NCBI GenBank assembly: GCA_944319745.1
Contig: CALUET010000004.1
Location: 1-64,000 of the forward strand
Direction of reading: 5' to 3'
DNA: 64,000 nucleotides
Source: an uncultured Phocaeicola sp.
GTDB taxonomy: Bacteria > Bacteroidota > Bacteroidia > Bacteroidales > Bacteroidaceae
Positions 26,349 to 36,917 of this stretch are shown here, in pieces. A program made the translations under genes and the position numbers. The notes under the pieces are model-generated. The model had not been told where the DNA came from. It saw only the letters and a program-made list of their open reading frames with translations, and did not search any database. Numbering within the stretch: the first letter of the stretch is position 1; each line of letters starts with the position of its first letter.

Positions 26349-27410
26349 TTATTTTTTCCCTGCAATGTTGAAGATGGCAAGGTTACCTTTGTGGTCGCTT
26401 GGCCAGGTACATGCCGGCGTGATGATTGAATCTTTTGAGTCGTTTGCTTTGATTTCCCCGTGAATGACTGTTTCCGACGGGCCCACAAGCGAGCTGCTGC
26501 TTAATGAGACCGTTTGGTCGGGGCTGATGTAGTAGATGAAATCTATGCGGTCTCGTTCGTCAACTTCGGGAGCCCATGCCAAAATCTCGAGTTTGGCTTC
26601 CTGGGCTTTTTTGTTTCCTGCGGGGAAAGTAAAGCCCGGACATGTCACGGGATCGGGATGTTTTTCGCGATAACTGTCTTTGAATCCGGCATTCGTCAGC
26701 ATTTTCGAGCATTCCCAATTGATAATTGCTCCGTTATGATCCCAAAGATCTTTCGTGTTTGCCTGCCAGTCGAGGTGGGAAGGTTCGTTAAAGTCGCCTC
26801 CCATAATGACGGTCATCCCTCTTTTTATGTCCTTCTCTGCTTCTTTTATGAAGGCTTTTATGCTCTCATCCCGGTATGACAGGCGGTTAAGGGCCAGTAC
26901 TTCGTCTTCATCGGTGATGGGCTTTTCTATTTTCTTCCATGTTGTTCCGCTGTATCCTCTGGGAAGATAACATTCATAGTGGCGGTAATCGAGATGACAG
27001 GAATAGAATGCGAAAGGTATTCCCTCGATATTGACTGTCACTTTCAGCATGGCCCTTCCTTCATCTCCCGGCACGATGCAGGTCTTGATAATGCTGTCGG
27101 GCTTGAACTTGCTGAGTATGCACACCGACAATCCGTGTGTCTCGGCATAATAGGATTTTCCACGTTTCTCAAGCTCTTTCAGCGTCTTTGGTATAAGGGT
27201 GGCGTCGTCCCCTCTTCTTGTTTCGCATAAAAAGATTACATCGGCGTTAAGTTGATCCAAAAGGTCGATTACACCTTGGTCTCCTCCCGGCACTTTTGAG
27301 CATCCGTGCCACAGGTTTACTTGCAAAACACTGAGCGTTTTCTGATTTTCTGCTTTGCCCGCGAAAAGGCAGAAAAGCATAAATGTGCATAAACAGATCA
27401 ATTTTTTCAT
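26349..27410 (-). CDS. Secreted endonuclease/exonuclease/phosphatase-family protein
   Basis: 353 residues with a clear Sec signal peptide (hydrophobic 4-18, cleavage near GKAEN). The EEP fold is supported by LSVLQVNLWHG at the start, CETRRGDD, MGGDFNEPSH in the middle, and the C-terminal SDHKGNLAIF. These supply the Asn, Glu, Asp and His residues of the DNase I-like active site. The substrate (nucleic acid, sugar phosphate or phospholipid) cannot be told from sequence. The minus-strand -7 element TACATTTG (27440-27433) lies 22 nt before the start. Confidence 0.82.
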   Translation of the reverse strand: MKKLICLCTFMLFCLFAGKAENQKTLSVLQVNLWHGCSKVPGGDQGVIDLLDQLNADVIFLCETRRGDDATLIPKTLKELEKRGKSYYAETHGLSVCILSKFKPDSIIKTCIVPGDEGRAMLKVTVNIEGIPFAFYSCHLDYRHYECYLPRGYSGTTWKKIEKPITDEDEVLALNRLSYRDESIKAFIKEAEKDIKRGMTVIMGGDFNEPSHLDWQANTKDLWDHNGAIINWECSKMLTNAGFKDSYREKHPDPVTCPGFTFPAGNKKAQEAKLEILAWAPEVDERDRIDFIYYISPDQTVSLSSSSLVGPSETVIHGEIKANDSKDSIITPACTWPSDHKGNLAIFNIAGKK

Positions 27411-27495
27411 GGTTGTATCGTAATGTTTGTTGCAAATGTAGCAATTGTATTCGATTCAAGGATGTGGAGTAGGGGGAAATATCTCCGCTTTTTCT

Positions 27496-27526
27496 TTTGC
27501 GGGAGACTGCATATTTTTTATTTTTG
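27496..27526 (+). promoter_or_regulatory. Promoter of the DUF5020 gene
   Basis: TTTG (27496-27499), 19 bases, TATTTTTG (27519-27526), an exact consensus match. The start codon follows 27 nt later. Confidence 0.7.
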
Positions 27527-27553
27527 CGCCTTTATTTATAAAAAGTAAACCTG

Positions 27554-28255
27554 ATGAGAAAAATAGTATTATTAATTCTTTTTGTGACTTGTTTTGCGGG
27601 GATGGTAAAATCTCAGAATATCCAGTTGCACTATGACTTGGGGCGTGCGTTGTATAATTCGCTTTCGGATCGTCCCTGGGTGACGACAACCGTCGAGATG
27701 TTTCGGGCGGATAAATGGGGAAGCACCTATTTCTTTGTGGATATGGATTACACCGATGAAGGAGTTGCCTCCGCTTATTGGGAGATAAGCCGCGAACTGA
27801 ATTTCTGGGGAGGGCCGTTCTCTGCCCATGTGGAATACAACGGAGGTTTGAATTATATTAATAATGCTTATCTGGGAGGCGCGACATATACGTGGAACAG
27901 TGCCGACTTTTCACGTGGTTTTTCCATAAGTGCGATGTATAAGTATATCCAGAAAAATGAGAAACCCCACAATTTCCAGTTGACAGGAGTGTGGCATTTG
28001 GATTTCTGTAAAGGGAGGTATTCATTTAGTGGTTTCGCCGATTTCTGGAGAGAAAAGCATTCTGATGTGAAAGGACAGCAGCATAGTTTGATATTCTTGA
28101 GCGAACCTCAGTTCTGGGTTAACCTGAATAAATTTAAACATGTAAATGAAAATCTGAATCTGAGCGTGGGAACTGAATGGGAACTGAGCACGAATTTTGC
28201 AACACGCGACGGATTTTATTGTATTCCTACCCTTGCCATGAAGTGGACTTTCTGA
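27554..28255 (+). CDS. DUF5020-family outer-membrane protein
   Basis: A 233-residue protein with a signal peptide (about 1-20, FAGMVKSQN). The mature part alternates aromatic and polar residues, consistent with a small beta-barrel, and ends in ...MKWTF with the terminal Phe common in outer-membrane barrels. Features such as YWEISRELNFW and NLSVGTEWELS fit DUF5020, which is related to Tsx-like nucleoside channels. The substrate is unknown. It is monocistronic, with its own promoter and a strong terminator. Confidence 0.75.
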   Translation: MRKIVLLILFVTCFAGMVKSQNIQLHYDLGRALYNSLSDRPWVTTTVEMFRADKWGSTYFFVDMDYTDEGVASAYWEISRELNFWGGPFSAHVEYNGGLNYINNAYLGGATYTWNSADFSRGFSISAMYKYIQKNEKPHNFQLTGVWHLDFCKGRYSFSGFADFWREKHSDVKGQQHSLIFLSEPQFWVNLNKFKHVNENLNLSVGTEWELSTNFATRDGFYCIPTLAMKWTF

Positions 28256-28282
28256 TATTTTCCGTAAAAAGGTGATAAAAAG

Positions 28283-28320
28283 AAGAGGGGAAGACCGAAG
28301 CGGTCTTCCCCTCTTTCTCT
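28283..28320. terminator. Terminator between the DUF5020 gene and methylmalonyl-CoA mutase
   Basis: A 15-bp perfect stem (28283-28297 with 28301-28315, loop AAG) with T-rich flank lies between convergent genes. Confidence 0.85.
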
Positions 28321-28344
28321 TTTCTTTTATAGGAAAATTGAAGT

Positions 28345-30501
28345 TTATTCTTCGTTATCGAGCAGAAGTTCCATTACCTGGCATGCCGATTTTGCAACCG
28401 ATGTTCCCGGTCCGAATATGGCAAGAACGCCTGCACGGTATAAGAAGTCGTAGTCTTGTGCCGGTATGACTCCTCCGGCAAAAACCAGAATGTCTTCGCG
28501 TCCCAATCGTTTCAACTCGGCTATGATTTGCGGGATTAACGTTTTGTGTCCCGCAGCAAGAGAAGAAACTCCCACAGCGTTTACGTCGTTTTCCACAGCT
28601 TCTCTTGCTGCTTCTTCCGGAGTTTGGAACAAAGGTCCCATGTCCACATCGAAACCGCAATCGGCAAATCCCGTTGCTACGACTTTAGCACCTCGGTCGT
28701 GTCCGTCTTGTCCCATCTTGGCTATCATGACACGTGGCCGTCTTCCTTCTTTTTTTGCAAATGTTTCGGTCAGTTCGCAAGCCCGTGCGAAGTCTGCATC
28801 CTTTTTACTTTCTGATGAATACACGCCTGATATAGTTCTAATTACTGCTTTATAACGTCCAACCACCTTTTCGCATGCATCGGAAATCTCTCCCAAAGTA
28901 GCCCGAACGCGTGCAGCTTCTACGGCTAATTCCAGCAAGTTTCCTTTTCCTGTCTTCACACATTCGGTGATGGCTGCCAATGCACGGTCTACTTCTTCCT
29001 GATTCCGTCCTTCTTTCAAGCGGCGAAGATTTTCTATTTGTTCTTGTCTTACGGCCGTATTGTCTACTTCGAGGATGTCAATCGGATCTTCCTTTTCCAA
29101 TCTGTATTTGTTTGTTCCTACAATGGTTTGCTCGCCCGAGTCGATGCGTGCCTGCGTGCGTGCGGCAGCTTCTTCTATTCTCATCTTTGGAATTCCGGTT
29201 TCGATGGCCTTGGCCATGCCGCCGAGTTTTTCGATTTCCTGAATATGTTCCCATGCCCTGTGGGCAAGTTCGTTGGTAAGCGTTTCCACGTAATAAGAAC
29301 CTGCCCAGGGATCTATGTTCTTACATATCTGTGTTTCTTCCTGAATATAGATTTGTGTGTTACGGGCAATGCGGGCTGAGAAGTCGGTTGGGAGCGCGAT
29401 TGCCTCGTCGAGTGCGTTTGTATGCAGCGATTGGGTGTGGCCTAATGCTGCAGCCATCGCTTCGATGCACGTACGTCCTACGTTATTAAAGGGATCTTGT
29501 TCGGTAAGAGACCAGCCGGATGTCTGCGAGTGTGTGCGCAAAGCAAGTGATTTCGGATTCTTAGGATTGAATTGTTTTACAATTTTTGCCCAAAGCATGC
29601 GGGCAGCTCGCATCTTTGCTATCTCCATGAAATGGTTCATTCCGATGGCCCAAAAGAAGGATAATCGCGGAGCAAAAGCATCAATGTCGATGCCGGCGGC
29701 GATTCCTGCCCGTAAATATTCCAATCCGTCAGCCAAAGTATAAGCCAGTTCTATGTCGGCAGTCGCGCCGGCCTCTTGCATATGATAGCCTGAAATGGAA
29801 ATAGAATTAAACTTTGGCATCTTTTGGGAGGTATATTCGAATATGTCCGAGATGATCTTCATGGAAAATGCCGGCGGGTAGATGTAAGTATTTCGCACCA
29901 TGAATTCCTTAAGAATGTCGTTTTGTATGGTTCCGGCCATTTCTTCCAGTTTAGCTCCTTGCTCCAAACCGGCATTAATATAGAAAGCCATGATGGGAAG
30001 TACGGCACCGTTCATGGTCATGGATACGGACATTTTATTCAAAGGAATTCCATCAAATAAAACTTTCATGTTTTCCAGCGAGCAGATTGATACGCCGGCT
30101 TTTCCTACATCTCCCACTACTCGGGGATGATCGGGATCATATCCTCGGTGGGTTGGCAGGTCGAATGCAACGGAAAGTCCTTTTTGACCGGAAGCTAAGT
30201 TGCGGCGATAGAACGCGTTTGATTCCTCAGCCGTGGAAAATCCTGCATACTGACGGATAGTCCAAGGGCGGAATGTGTACATCATGGAGTACGGCCCTCT
30301 CAGGTAAGGTGGAATTCCTGCTGCATAATCGAGGTGTTCCATTCCTTCCAAGTCTTCCTTGGTATATACCGGTTTTACTTGTATTTGTTCCGGTGTTTTC
30401 CAATTCTCTTTGATATTGTTGGCCTTTTGCCATTCCATTCCGTTCTGTGGTTGGAATCCGGCATATATATCAATGTTTCTAAAATTCGGTTTCATGGACA
30501 T
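28345..30501 (-). CDS. mutB: Methylmalonyl-CoA mutase large (catalytic) subunit
   Basis: Interconverts succinyl-CoA and methylmalonyl-CoA with adenosylcobalamin, part of the succinate-to-propionate pathway of Bacteroidales. The N-terminal barrel shows [18 protein letters not shown] and the [15 protein letters not shown] segment. The C-terminal cobalamin domain has the DxHxxG motif in [15 protein letters not shown] near residue 600, then [16 protein letters not shown]. The 718-residue length is normal. It begins three bases after the stop of the small subunit, so translation is likely coupled. I see no cobalamin riboswitch upstream of the pair. Confidence 0.95.
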   Translation of the reverse strand: MSMKPNFRNIDIYAGFQPQNGMEWQKANNIKENWKTPEQIQVKPVYTKEDLEGMEHLDYAAGIPPYLRGPYSMMYTFRPWTIRQYAGFSTAEESNAFYRRNLASGQKGLSVAFDLPTHRGYDPDHPRVVGDVGKAGVSICSLENMKVLFDGIPLNKMSVSMTMNGAVLPIMAFYINAGLEQGAKLEEMAGTIQNDILKEFMVRNTYIYPPAFSMKIISDIFEYTSQKMPKFNSISISGYHMQEAGATADIELAYTLADGLEYLRAGIAAGIDIDAFAPRLSFFWAIGMNHFMEIAKMRAARMLWAKIVKQFNPKNPKSLALRTHSQTSGWSLTEQDPFNNVGRTCIEAMAAALGHTQSLHTNALDEAIALPTDFSARIARNTQIYIQEETQICKNIDPWAGSYYVETLTNELAHRAWEHIQEIEKLGGMAKAIETGIPKMRIEEAAARTQARIDSGEQTIVGTNKYRLEKEDPIDILEVDNTAVRQEQIENLRRLKEGRNQEEVDRALAAITECVKTGKGNLLELAVEAARVRATLGEISDACEKVVGRYKAVIRTISGVYSSESKKDADFARACELTETFAKKEGRRPRVMIAKMGQDGHDRGAKVVATGFADCGFDVDMGPLFQTPEEAAREAVENDVNAVGVSSLAAGHKTLIPQIIAELKRLGREDILVFAGGVIPAQDYDFLYRAGVLAIFGPGTSVAKSACQVMELLLDNEE

Positions 30502-30504
30502 TCT

Positions 30505-32409
30505 TTAAAGTAATTGCTTGTTATATTCTTTTAAGGTCTCTAATACGTTGCAGCGCACGTGTATGAAGTTTTGTATGCCTGCTGCTTTTAATTCGTCCAT
30601 ACATGCTGGAGCACCGGCCACGATGAACATGGCCTTTCCTTGCAGTGCTTTGAATGCAGGAACGGCATATTCTGCATATTCGTCGTCGCTTGAGCATAAA
30701 ACAACGATGTCTGCTTTGGCATTTATAGCAGCGTCTATGCCTTCTTCTACCGTTGAAAAGCCTAAATTGTCGATAACTTCATACCCGGCACATGCAAGGA
30801 AATTGCAAGAGAATTGTGCTCGGGCCTGACGCATGGCGAGATTTCCGATTGTGAGCATGAAGGCTTTCGGACGTTTTCCTGACCGTTCTGTTTCCAGTCG
30901 AAGGGCTTCAAATTCGTTAGCTGCCCTGTCGGTTTTCAGTTTTACAAGTGATGCTTCTTCCTGGTGGTGCGCATGATTTCCGCAACAGCACGTATCGTCC
31001 ACGGGTGATTTCCCGTTTGCCAGTTCGTTAAAGTTAGGATATTGATTGGTGCCCAACAGGATTTCTTTTCTTCTGGATACGGCTTCGTGACGTGCAACAT
31101 TACTATTATTGATGTCGGTTTGCACCTTTCCTGAGAGAACCGACTGAAGCATTCCTCCTGCATCTTCGGTTTGTAAGAAAAGTTCCCATGCTTGTTTTGC
31201 GATGGATACGGTTAAGTTTTCTATATAATATGAACCGGCTGCCGGATCGACAATGCGGTTGAAGTGCGATTCTTCCTTCAATAGTAATTGCTGATTCCGG
31301 GCGATTCGTTCGGAAAAGTCGTTGGGCTTTTCGTAGACGACATCAAAAGGAGTGACGGTGATCGAGTCAACCCCGGCAATGGCTGCGCTCATTGTCTCTG
31401 TTTGCGTGCGGAGCAGGTTTACATGTGCGTCAAACAAAGTCATGTTGAAATGCGAGGTTTCGGCGTGTACAGCCATTTTGCATGCGCAATAGCATGTGCC
31501 GTCCTGACCGGTATTACTGCAGTCTGTGCGCGGGCATACGGGATTGTATGCTTTTACGATATTCGCCCAAAGCATACGTGCTGCGCGGAATTTGGCTATT
31601 TCCATGAAATAGTTGGAACTGATTCCGAAGTTGAACTTGATTTTTTTTGCCGCGAGAGCAGCCGGGATTCCGGCTTCGGTGAGTTGTCTCAAGTATTCGT
31701 TTCCCCAACTTAAGGCGTATCCTAATTCCTGATATATGTATGCTCCGGCATTGTTAAGGGTATCGGCATTGATCCCGATGCAGCGGAATTTTGGAAAAGA
31801 TGCTAATGTTTCGACCAGTTCTTTGGCTTGTTTTATCAAAGGGCTCGTGTCTTTTCCTTTTTTCATCATTTTGCTGATGGGGTCGAAATTCAATGATCCT
31901 TGCAATTTGGTGGGATCGTAATTTTTTTCTTTGAAATAATCGACCAATAATTTCGCCAGTTCAACGCAATGCCGTTGGCATGTTGAGAAATTTAATTCAA
32001 TACATTCGCAGCAAATGCCGTCAAGTAATGTATGAATGTATTCGGCGCTCAGATCTTTTGCTTTGATTTTGAATCCTAAAGAATCTACACCTTTATTTAA
32101 AACATCCAAAGCCTTTCGGTTGGCTTCTTTCGGATCTTCTTCCAAAATGTCTTGGCGGACAAACCATGTATTGTCATCTTTTTTGTTACCTCTTATATAT
32201 GGAAATACGCCGGGAAGGCCGTCTGTGGTTTTAAGTCCTTCCAAGTCTTCTTTACGATAGAAGGGCTTTACTTTAAAACCTTCGTTTGTTTTCCATACAA
32301 GTTTCTTTTCATAATCGGCTCCTTTCAGATCGATCATGATCTTATCCATCCATTCTTTGGTTGTAACGGGAGGAAAATCTGAAAAGAGTTTTTCTTTGTT
32401 TTCTGCCAT
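30505..32409 (-). CDS. mutA: Methylmalonyl-CoA mutase small subunit
   Basis: A 634-residue non-catalytic partner of the large subunit. It keeps the barrel framework and a Rossmann-like C-terminal domain, but the DxHxxG cobalamin motif is absent (there is GNLAMRQARAQFS instead). It has two unusual Cys/His clusters: CPRTDCSNTGQDGTCYCAC at about 292-310 and CCCGNHAHH at about 474-482, which could bind a metal. It is transcribed first. A minus-strand -7 element TATATTTG lies at 32484-32477 without a clear -33 partner. Confidence 0.93.
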   Translation of the reverse strand: MAENKEKLFSDFPPVTTKEWMDKIMIDLKGADYEKKLVWKTNEGFKVKPFYRKEDLEGLKTTDGLPGVFPYIRGNKKDDNTWFVRQDILEEDPKEANRKALDVLNKGVDSLGFKIKAKDLSAEYIHTLLDGICCECIELNFSTCQRHCVELAKLLVDYFKEKNYDPTKLQGSLNFDPISKMMKKGKDTSPLIKQAKELVETLASFPKFRCIGINADTLNNAGAYIYQELGYALSWGNEYLRQLTEAGIPAALAAKKIKFNFGISSNYFMEIAKFRAARMLWANIVKAYNPVCPRTDCSNTGQDGTCYCACKMAVHAETSHFNMTLFDAHVNLLRTQTETMSAAIAGVDSITVTPFDVVYEKPNDFSERIARNQQLLLKEESHFNRIVDPAAGSYYIENLTVSIAKQAWELFLQTEDAGGMLQSVLSGKVQTDINNSNVARHEAVSRRKEILLGTNQYPNFNELANGKSPVDDTCCCGNHAHHQEEASLVKLKTDRAANEFEALRLETERSGKRPKAFMLTIGNLAMRQARAQFSCNFLACAGYEVIDNLGFSTVEEGIDAAINAKADIVVLCSSDDEYAEYAVPAFKALQGKAMFIVAGAPACMDELKAAGIQNFIHVRCNVLETLKEYNKQLL

Positions 32410-32570
32410 AGTTGAATAGTGTTTTGTGGATATTACGATTTAATGTTATTGTTTACGGGCGTAATAACCGTTGAGGCAAATATACAAATTTCTTTTCAGC
32501 TTGTTTCATTTTTACTTGAAAATGCAGATAAAATAATAAAAGTTTGATAGGTTCTTTTTAAAAGAATCGT

Positions 32571-32578
32571 TACATTTG
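32571..32578 (+). promoter_or_regulatory. -7 element of the AspT-type transporter gene
   Basis: TACATTTG lies 26 nt before the start codon. The nearest TTTG (32543-32546) is 24 bases upstream, longer than the usual 19-21, so support is partial. Confidence 0.4.
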
Positions 32579-32604
32579 TCGCAAGTATTTAAGAATTTGG
32601 AATA

Positions 32605-34287
32605 ATGAATTGGTTACAAGATCTATTAACAAACCCAAATTCGATTGCACACATCGTGGCGTTATACGCATTTGTGATAGCGGTCGGAGTACTTTTGGGT
32701 AAAATTAAGTTCTTCGGAATCTCATTGGGAGTTACGTTTGTCCTCTTTGTTGGGATATTGGTCGGGCATTTCGGATTTACCGGAAATCCGGCAATTCTTT
32801 CCTTCCTGCAGGACTTCGGACTGATTCTTTTCGTTTTCTGTATCGGTTTACAGGTTGGTCCCTCTTTCTTTTCGTCGTTCAAGAAGGGAGGAATAACCAT
32901 GAACATGTTGGCGATGGGAATTGTTGCTCTTAACATTACCGTCGCTTTGGTGATATATTTCGCATTGCAGGGGCGGGTGGATATCCCGATGATGGTTGGT
33001 ATATTGTGTGGAGCCGTGACAAACACGCCGGGACTTGGTGCGGCGAACGAGGCTTTGCAACAACTGCATTACGATGGCCCTGAAATAGCAATGGGATATG
33101 CTTGTGCATACCCGTTGGGAGTTATGGGAATTATACTTTCGATGATTGCCATTCGCTACATTTGTCGGGTAAACATGGAGAAGGAAGCGAACGATATTTT
33201 GCAGGAGGAGGAGGCGAATCCTCACCTTAAACCGTACAATATTGTGCTGAAAGTTGAGAATGCCGCGCTGAGCGGAAAGAAACTTTCTCAGGTTCAAAAC
33301 TTCCTTGCGCGCGATTTTGTTTGTTCACGTATCCTGCAAGATGGGCATGTGAATATCCCTAATGCCGAGACTGTATTGCGGTTGGGAGATGAAATGAACA
33401 TCGTGTGTGCGGAAGATGATTCCGAAGCTATCCAGGCATTTATCGGACAGCGTGTCGATAACGTCGATTGGGACAGTTTGGGGGGACGTGATACGGCGAT
33501 GGTTTCACGCAGGATTTTGGTGACGCAGCCCTCGATTAACGGTAAGACTTTAGGCTCGCTTCATTTCAGCAGTATGTATGGTGTGAACGTAACGCGCGTG
33601 AACCGTTCGGGTATGGACCTGTTTGCTTCACGTCAGTTGACGCTTCAGGTGGGAGACCGCGTGATGGTAGTTGGACCGAAAGACGCTATCGAACGGGTAG
33701 CTAACTTGCTGGGAAACCAGTTGAAGCGGCTGGATCATCCGAACATTGTTACCATCTTTGTGGGAATTTTATGCGGAATTATCTTCGGAAGTTTGCCAAT
33801 AGCCGTTCCGGGAATGCCCACTCCGGTGAAATTAGGTTTGGCGGGGGGGCCGTTAATCATTGCGATACTTATCGGACGGTTCGGTTATAAAGTAAAATTG
33901 GTGACCTATACAACAATGAGTGCCAACCTGATGCTTCGTGAGGTCGGTCTCGTGCTTTTCCTTGCAAGCGTGGGAATTAAGGCCGGAGAGAACTTCGTGC
34001 AGACGGTGGTGGAAGGCGACGGATTGCTGTATGTGGGCATTGGTTTTCTGATAACGATACTGCCTTTGCTGATAATAGGGCTGATAGCCCGCTGGAGGCA
34101 TAAATTGAATTATTATACATTAATCGGTCTTATTGCCGGAAGTAATACAGATCCTCCCGCATTGGCTTACGCCAATCAGGTGTCGGGAAACGATGCACCG
34201 GCCGTAGGATACTCAACCGTGTATCCGCTTGCCATGTTCTTGCGTATATTAAGTGCCCAGCTTTTGATTCTTTTGATGGCGGGTTAA
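32605..34287 (+). CDS. AspT/YidE-family transporter with two RCK_C domains
   Basis: 560 residues arranged as five or so membrane helices (about 15-190), two TrkA-C/RCK_C domains (about 205-375), then further helices (about 385-555). This is the aspartate:alanine exchanger architecture. The paired half-repeats [16 protein letters not shown] and [17 protein letters not shown] mark the transport core. Substrate is unproven: AspT exchanges aspartate and alanine, while YidE-like members are undefined. It is monocistronic and ends in a strong terminator. Confidence 0.85.
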   Translation: MNWLQDLLTNPNSIAHIVALYAFVIAVGVLLGKIKFFGISLGVTFVLFVGILVGHFGFTGNPAILSFLQDFGLILFVFCIGLQVGPSFFSSFKKGGITMNMLAMGIVALNITVALVIYFALQGRVDIPMMVGILCGAVTNTPGLGAANEALQQLHYDGPEIAMGYACAYPLGVMGIILSMIAIRYICRVNMEKEANDILQEEEANPHLKPYNIVLKVENAALSGKKLSQVQNFLARDFVCSRILQDGHVNIPNAETVLRLGDEMNIVCAEDDSEAIQAFIGQRVDNVDWDSLGGRDTAMVSRRILVTQPSINGKTLGSLHFSSMYGVNVTRVNRSGMDLFASRQLTLQVGDRVMVVGPKDAIERVANLLGNQLKRLDHPNIVTIFVGILCGIIFGSLPIAVPGMPTPVKLGLAGGPLIIAILIGRFGYKVKLVTYTTMSANLMLREVGLVLFLASVGIKAGENFVQTVVEGDGLLYVGIGFLITILPLLIIGLIARWRHKLNYYTLIGLIAGSNTDPPALAYANQVSGNDAPAVGYSTVYPLAMFLRILSAQLLILLMAG

Positions 34288-34313
34288 GCCAAAAGGCATG
34301 GCGGTTTTTATAT

Positions 34314-34359
34314 AAAAGTCCGGCTCCTTATCGGGAAAAGATAAGGAGCCGGACTTTTT
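34314..34359. terminator. Bidirectional terminator, transporter / antiporter
   Basis: A 19-bp perfect stem (34314-34332 with 34340-34358) with A-run before and T-run after lies between convergent genes. Confidence 0.88.
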
Positions 34360-34372
34360 CTGTCTGCGGAGA

Positions 34373-35860
34373 TTATGCTTGTGGCGGACGTGTCTCTTTC
34401 AATGTGGCGGGAATGGATTCTTTATTTTCCGAGATAAATAGTAATTTGTCGCCCGCGTGCAGCTCCATTTGTCCATTCGGGATGATGAATTCGTTGCCTC
34501 GTTTTATCATCATGACCAGCGTCCCCTGAGAAATGTTCATGTCGGCCAGTTTGTTTCCTCGCGTCAGCATTTCAGAAGTGAGCGTAAGTTCTTTCAGATT
34601 GGTGTTGCTGTCTTCCGGCAATTCTACGCCAAAATCGTTGTCTTTTTTCTGAATGGGTAAGTCTAAGTGCAGCCAACGTGCCATGCCCGATATCGACATT
34701 CCCTGTATAGTGAGCGATAATAGTGTGATGAAGAACACGATGTTGAACAGCTGGTTTGAGCCGGGTACTTGTGCAATGACAGGATATGTGGCGAAAATGA
34801 TGGGGACGGCACCGCGCAAACCTACCCATGATACAAACAATCGTGCCTTGGTTGTAATGTTTTTAAAGGGTAAAAGACATATAAACACGCTGAGGGGCCG
34901 TGCAACGATTATCATGAAAATACCGATAAGAAGGCTTACTCCGGCCACATCGATCATCTCGTGCGGGTTGACAAGCAAGCCCAAAGTGAGGAAAACAATG
35001 ATTTGGAAAAGCCAAGTAAGACCGTTCATGAAAAGATTTATCTCTTTACGGTACACAAGACGTGCATTCCCTATGACAATACCTGCAATGTAAACGGCAA
35101 GGTAGCCGTTGCCTTTTACCAAATCGGTCAGCGTAAATGTGATAAATATAATGCTCAGCAAGAGAATGGAATATAGCGAACTGTTCAAAAGCCCGATGCG
35201 GTTGATGAGCCATACCCCGAAACGTCCGAATGCATATCCGATAATTCCTCCGAAAAAGAACTGTAAGAAGAAGTCTTTTATCAGGATTCCTGCATGAATT
35301 TGTCCGCCTTCTGCACAAACACTTATCAATACGATAGTCAGCATATAGGCCATCGGGTCGTTACTGCCGCTCTCAAGTTCCAGCATCGGACGCAGGTTTT
35401 GTTTTAACTCCATGCGTTGGGAACGCAACAAGTTGAAGACCGAGGCCGAGTCGGTTGACGACATTGTGGCTGCAAGCAGCAGGGATACGAACAGAGACAA
35501 TTGTATATTTGTGCTTTCCCATCCGGATATGAAGAAAATAAAAAGCCCGGTAAACAAGGTGGTAAGCAGCACTCCTATGGTGGAAAGCAGTATTCCGGGA
35601 AACAAAACGGGCCTGATTTCTTTTATTTTTGTGTCCATTCCTCCGGAAAACAAAATAATGCTCAGGGCAATCATTCCAATAAATTGTGCGTCGGATGCAC
35701 TATGAAACTGGATACCTAAACCGTCGCTTCCGAAAAACATTCCCAGAAGGAGGAATAAAAGCAAGGTCGGGATGCCGAATTTATATCCGGTTTTACTGAT
35801 TAGGATGCTTAAAAAGATTAAGATCGAGCCGACGAGTAGGATGTTTTCTGCATTTATCAT
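34373..35860 (-). CDS. CPA1-type K+/H+ (or Na+/H+) antiporter with RCK_C domain
   Basis: 495 residues with about a dozen hydrophobic helices (1-385) followed by a TrkA-C-like cytosolic domain (about 405-490, ending NGQMELHAGDKLLFISE). This resembles the CvrA/NhaP2 potassium/proton antiporter group. The cation-binding region is visible in ESGSNDPMAYMLTI. It starts 12 nt after the ABC ATPase gene and is read in the same direction, so it is probably the last gene of that operon. The functional link between the two is not obvious. Confidence 0.85.
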   Translation of the reverse strand: MINAENILLVGSILIFLSILISKTGYKFGIPTLLLFLLLGMFFGSDGLGIQFHSASDAQFIGMIALSIILFSGGMDTKIKEIRPVLFPGILLSTIGVLLTTLFTGLFIFFISGWESTNIQLSLFVSLLLAATMSSTDSASVFNLLRSQRMELKQNLRPMLELESGSNDPMAYMLTIVLISVCAEGGQIHAGILIKDFFLQFFFGGIIGYAFGRFGVWLINRIGLLNSSLYSILLLSIIFITFTLTDLVKGNGYLAVYIAGIVIGNARLVYRKEINLFMNGLTWLFQIIVFLTLGLLVNPHEMIDVAGVSLLIGIFMIIVARPLSVFICLLPFKNITTKARLFVSWVGLRGAVPIIFATYPVIAQVPGSNQLFNIVFFITLLSLTIQGMSISGMARWLHLDLPIQKKDNDFGVELPEDSNTNLKELTLTSEMLTRGNKLADMNISQGTLVMMIKRGNEFIIPNGQMELHAGDKLLFISENKESIPATLKETRPPQA

Positions 35861-35872
35861 TGTCTGTATGTT

Positions 35873-36913
35873 TTAGTTGTTTATGTATTTCTTTTCGGCG
35901 ATATTTGTTTTTTGTCTGAGCGATGTCAATAACGATTCGAATGATTTGTGGATATATTCCTCCCCGTTTTGGGTAAGTTTCAAACGGTCTTTCCCCGAAA
36001 TTTCCAGTTGCAGTGGGTAGTTTTTACTCTTGTTCTCATCGGAGAGGCAGAAAAAACCGTTTCTGTTCAGGGCATTTTGTGCCCAATGCCGCAGAGTTTC
36101 GTCTCCGGCTGTCAGTAAGATATTTTGTTTTCCCTGTACGGTAGGAGAGTAAATGCCGTGCATCAGGTCGAACCGGATTTCCTTGTTTGGGAATAAAGCG
36201 TCCATGCGATTGCTTAAAATGAGGTCTTCGGTCACCCCGCATTCCAGCCCGTTTTCATCGGTCAGCAGCCATAAACGGTCGGCAAGAACCAATGCTTGTT
36301 CCACATCGTGCGTGGAAAGCAGGATGGCTTTTTGTTCTTCTGTGGCTAACCGGTGCAGTAGCATCATGATTTCTATTCGGCTGATGACATCGAGGAAGGC
36401 GGTCGGTTCGTCAAGCAGTATAAGCGGACTTTCTTGCACAAGGGCTTTTGCTATCATAACCTTTTGCCGTTCTCCATCGGAAAGTTCGGCTGTATAGCAG
36501 TTTGCTTTTCGGGCTATTCCCACGGCATTGATGGCATGTTCTATAATGTCCTTGTCTGATTGGTGTAAACGTCCGAAGAAACCTGTATGAGGTTGCCGTC
36601 CCAAGGATACCAACTCGCGCACGGTCAGTCCTCCGGCATAGGTTCGGTCGGTCAGAACAACGCCTACCGTGCGGGAAAGTTCTTCTTCCGAGTAGGATGA
36701 TATCGGCTTTCCCAGCAAGGAAATATTCCCGCATAAAGCAGGTTGGGTGGCGGAAAGCGTTCTCAGCAACGTAGACTTTCCGATTCCGTTTGCGCCTAAA
36801 AGACAGGTTAGTTCCCCACGGTACAGCTGGAAATTCAGCTCCCGGTACACTGTCTGTTTTCGGTAACCGATGGAAACGTTCTCGCCTTTTATGATAATGG
36901 AGTCCTTGTTCAT
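35873..36913 (-). CDS. ABC importer ATPase (iron-siderophore/haem/B12 type) with C-terminal extension
   Basis: 346 residues from the chosen ATG at 36913 (MNKDSIIIKGENVS), which sits four bases after the permease stop. Walker A GANGIGKST, signature LSDGERQKVMIAKAL and Walker B LILLDEPTAFLD are intact. It is FecE/BtuD-like. About 90 residues follow the normal end of such ATPases (after about residue 255), with no motif I recognise. A longer start at 36958 would overlap the permease gene. Confidence 0.87.
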   Translation of the reverse strand: MNKDSIIIKGENVSIGYRKQTVYRELNFQLYRGELTCLLGANGIGKSTLLRTLSATQPALCGNISLLGKPISSYSEEELSRTVGVVLTDRTYAGGLTVRELVSLGRQPHTGFFGRLHQSDKDIIEHAINAVGIARKANCYTAELSDGERQKVMIAKALVQESPLILLDEPTAFLDVISRIEIMMLLHRLATEEQKAILLSTHDVEQALVLADRLWLLTDENGLECGVTEDLILSNRMDALFPNKEIRFDLMHGIYSPTVQGKQNILLTAGDETLRHWAQNALNRNGFFCLSDENKSKNYPLQLEISGKDRLKLTQNGEEYIHKSFESLLTSLRQKTNIAEKKYINN

Positions 36914-36917
36914 TGCA

